DNA of 7,540 nt from Candidatus Poseidoniaceae archaeon. Its GTDB lineage: Archaea > Thermoplasmatota > Poseidoniia > Poseidoniales > Poseidoniaceae. The stretch covers positions 1 to 7,540 of the forward strand of contig JASLVI010000067.1 of assembly GCA_030741455.1 (NCBI GenBank), read 5' to 3'. Each line of letters starts with the position of its first letter. Position 1 is the stretch's first letter. The notes beneath the pieces are model-generated. The model searched no databases. It was not told the DNA's origin and worked only from the letters and a program-made list of their open reading frames with translations. Of this stretch, positions 6,110 to 7,540 are shown one piece after another. The position numbers and the translations under genes were made by a program.

Positions 6110-7540
6110 ATGATTGGGGAAGCCTGCGGCATCTGCCAAAATGAAAACACTGAGACAAATTGTTCAATTTGCACACGCTGTGTTGAATTGACAGAAGAGA
6201 GTAAATGGGCACCGTCTCTGCCTCTAGAGGTTCATCAACGCATGGCATCTGTTCTTGGTGGACCTGTGCGGTCATTGAAAAAACGGTGGGGAAATCTTGA
6301 ACGATTCATGAACCACACGCCTGATGTTGATTGGGCGCGATTGGATGCGCCGGATCAAGATCCAGTTCGTCATTCCCCATTTCCAGAAGAGGAAGAGACC
6401 ATCTTCATCGAAAAACTCGAGAAACGTACTGGCTATTCTGGATACGAGAAAGAACGCCTTGAGGAAGGTTTCGTGATGTGGGATGGGACACTTCTTGCGT
6501 TTATTGATGGACGGATGTCCATCGATGGACGGATTCATGAGGCACGGATTCCAATTGAACAGTATCTTCTGCTTCTCTTGACTCCCGCAGAACGAAAAGG
6601 CTGGGATCTCGTAAAATTGTTCTTAGCTCTTAGTGCCTTGTACCAGACGCTTGATCCGCGAGGACGCCCTCAACGCCTTCTTCAGCGCTATCATCGGCTG
6701 TTTGGACAATTTGAACGCGAAATTCTTTCACCATTCGATGTTTTTGTTCAAACATCGTTTCTCTTGGATCAGAATGAGCGGCGCAAAAAGAAACCACTCT
6801 ACCCAGATGGCCCTGATTGGTCGTCCCATTTGATGGATCGAATGTCCGGTCGTCGTCCACGGCAACGAATGAAATTTGCAAGGCGCTTTATTCGGAATCA
6901 AGAGCATAGGGCAATCCCTCCTTCAATCTGGCCTTGGGTCCAACGCTGGATTGATCTGGGCGAACCTGTGACGCACGCAAATGTTAGTTTCCCATTCATG
7001 GTCAACGCCAAAGGAAACCTCTGCTTTCGAACATTAACCAAAAATGGAAGCGTTCGCCGCGCACAAATTCCCTTTTTACCCGCCCTCTTAGCAGGGTTGA
7101 TTTCCTGGGGGTCTTCCCCACATGCTTCCAAAGAAGGAGAATGGCTCATCGCCACGCAGATGAATTGGACTGCGCCTTACGAGGATACAGAAACGACGAG
7201 TTTACCATTTCGTCGATCAATGCAATTTTTGCGAGGCGTTCTTCAACAATTTCCGAACGACACTTGGGTCCACCATGATCGGATGCTCGTTCGGGGAATG
7301 CTTGGCCATTTTTACGAGGTTCGAATTGCTCGTGGCGCACACCATGCCCCGTTCAAGATCCATGGTGTTGGAAAGACGTCAACGCACCGCCATTCAATCT
7401 GTATCCATACTGGGAAATACCACAAAGATATCCCGATTGGCGACACCATCGCGATTGTCGTACTATCGCTCCTCTCGGACGTGACTACGGCGAAGCGAGT
7501 CAACAGTTTGCAAATGCATTTGATGACCCAGCCGCCAATT
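6110..7540 (+). CDS. Zinc-ribbon protein of unknown function, 3'-partial
   Basis: This frame runs 477 codons from the ATG at 6110 to the window edge with no stop, so the gene is cut at its 3' end. I do not recognise its family. The N-terminus carries a probable zinc-binding cluster: C6-x2-C9, then C18-x2-C21-x2-C24, in ACGICQ...CSICTRC. The rest is soluble, rich in Trp, Arg and Pro, with no signal peptide. Visible segments include an acidic patch around PFPEEEETIF (90-99), a short IDGRM/S/IDGRI repeat (about 132-142), a highly basic stretch GRRPRQRMKFARRFIR (about 248-263), and a His-rich segment with GAHHAPFKIHG (409-419), then SICIHTGKYHKDIPIGDTIA. The zinc cluster and basic region are compatible with nucleic acid binding, but that is a guess. 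It appears to have its own promoter and so to be a separate transcription unit from the upstream operon. That it is a gene is well supported by the long open frame and protein-like composition. Confidence 0.85.
   Translation, partial: MIGEACGICQNENTETNCSICTRCVELTEESKWAPSLPLEVHQRMASVLGGPVRSLKKRWGNLERFMNHTPDVDWARLDAPDQDPVRHSPFPEEEETIFIEKLEKRTGYSGYEKERLEEGFVMWDGTLLAFIDGRMSIDGRIHEARIPIEQYLLLLLTPAERKGWDLVKLFLALSALYQTLDPRGRPQRLLQRYHRLFGQFEREILSPFDVFVQTSFLLDQNERRKKKPLYPDGPDWSSHLMDRMSGRRPRQRMKFARRFIRNQEHRAIPPSIWPWVQRWIDLGEPVTHANVSFPFMVNAKGNLCFRTLTKNGSVRRAQIPFLPALLAGLISWGSSPHASKEGEWLIATQMNWTAPYEDTETTSLPFRRSMQFLRGVLQQFPNDTWVHHDRMLVRGMLGHFYEVRIARGAHHAPFKIHGVGKTSTHRHSICIHTGKYHKDIPIGDTIAIVVLSLLSDVTTAKRVNSLQMHLMTQPPI
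6503..6537 (+). repeat. 18-base imperfect tandem repeat with internal inverted copy
   Basis: GATGGACGGAT occurs at 6506-6516 and again at 6524-6534. Between them GTCCATC (6517-6523) is the exact reverse complement of GATGGAC, so it can pair with the copy on either side (7-bp stem with a 4-base loop upstream, or an immediately adjacent pairing downstream). It lies within the zinc-ribbon gene and encodes a near-duplicate peptide, IDGRM-S-IDGRI. It is probably a small local duplication. Confidence 0.6.

Overview
The window reads as a compact, single-strand (+) stretch of an archaeal genome. It probably comes from a marine Euryarchaeota/Thermoplasmatota lineage such as Marine Group II (Poseidoniales). 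The evidence is the archaea-specific amidotransferase subunit GatE, two archaeal/eukaryotic-type peptidyl-tRNA hydrolases (Pth2), a short TATA-like promoter consistent with a leaderless mRNA, and very tight gene packing. The lineage is inferred from gene content and general resemblance, not from a database match.

Layout. At 1-1887 is most of gatE; the family's N-terminal motif is not visible, so the gene very probably begins upstream of the window. It overlaps by 4 bases (ATGA) a secreted or membrane-anchored protein at 1884-3509, built from a signal peptide, a PQQ-type beta-propeller, two membrane helices and a C-terminal DUF4430 (transcobalamin C-terminal-like) domain. Next come an ECF-transporter S-component-like membrane protein (3548-4207), two tandem but divergent pth2 genes (4191-4562 and 4573-4992) and a PLP-dependent low-specificity threonine aldolase (5031-6077). 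Overlaps or gaps of at most 38 bases, and Shine-Dalgarno (SD) motifs at internal junctions, suggest that these six genes form one operon. A 32-base gap then holds a T-run and a TATA-like element about 26 bases upstream of the next ATG. That ATG begins a zinc-ribbon protein of unknown function (6110 to beyond 7540), whose frame stays open to the end of the window.

How the genes fit together. GatE (Gln-tRNA formation) and the Pth2 enzymes (recycling of peptidyl-tRNA) are translation housekeeping. The beta-propeller/DUF4430 protein and the S component look like an extracellular capture protein and membrane receptor for a small nutrient. By analogy with bacterial DUF4430/ECF neighbourhoods, a corrinoid is the leading guess. 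No EcfA ATPase or EcfT gene is present in the window. Threonine aldolase would link threonine to glycine and acetaldehyde.

No tRNA, rRNA, CRISPR array, insertion sequence or phage gene was seen. The points most worth a second look are the propeller-DUF4430/S-component pair, the tandem divergent Pth2 paralogues, and the unrecognised zinc-ribbon protein.
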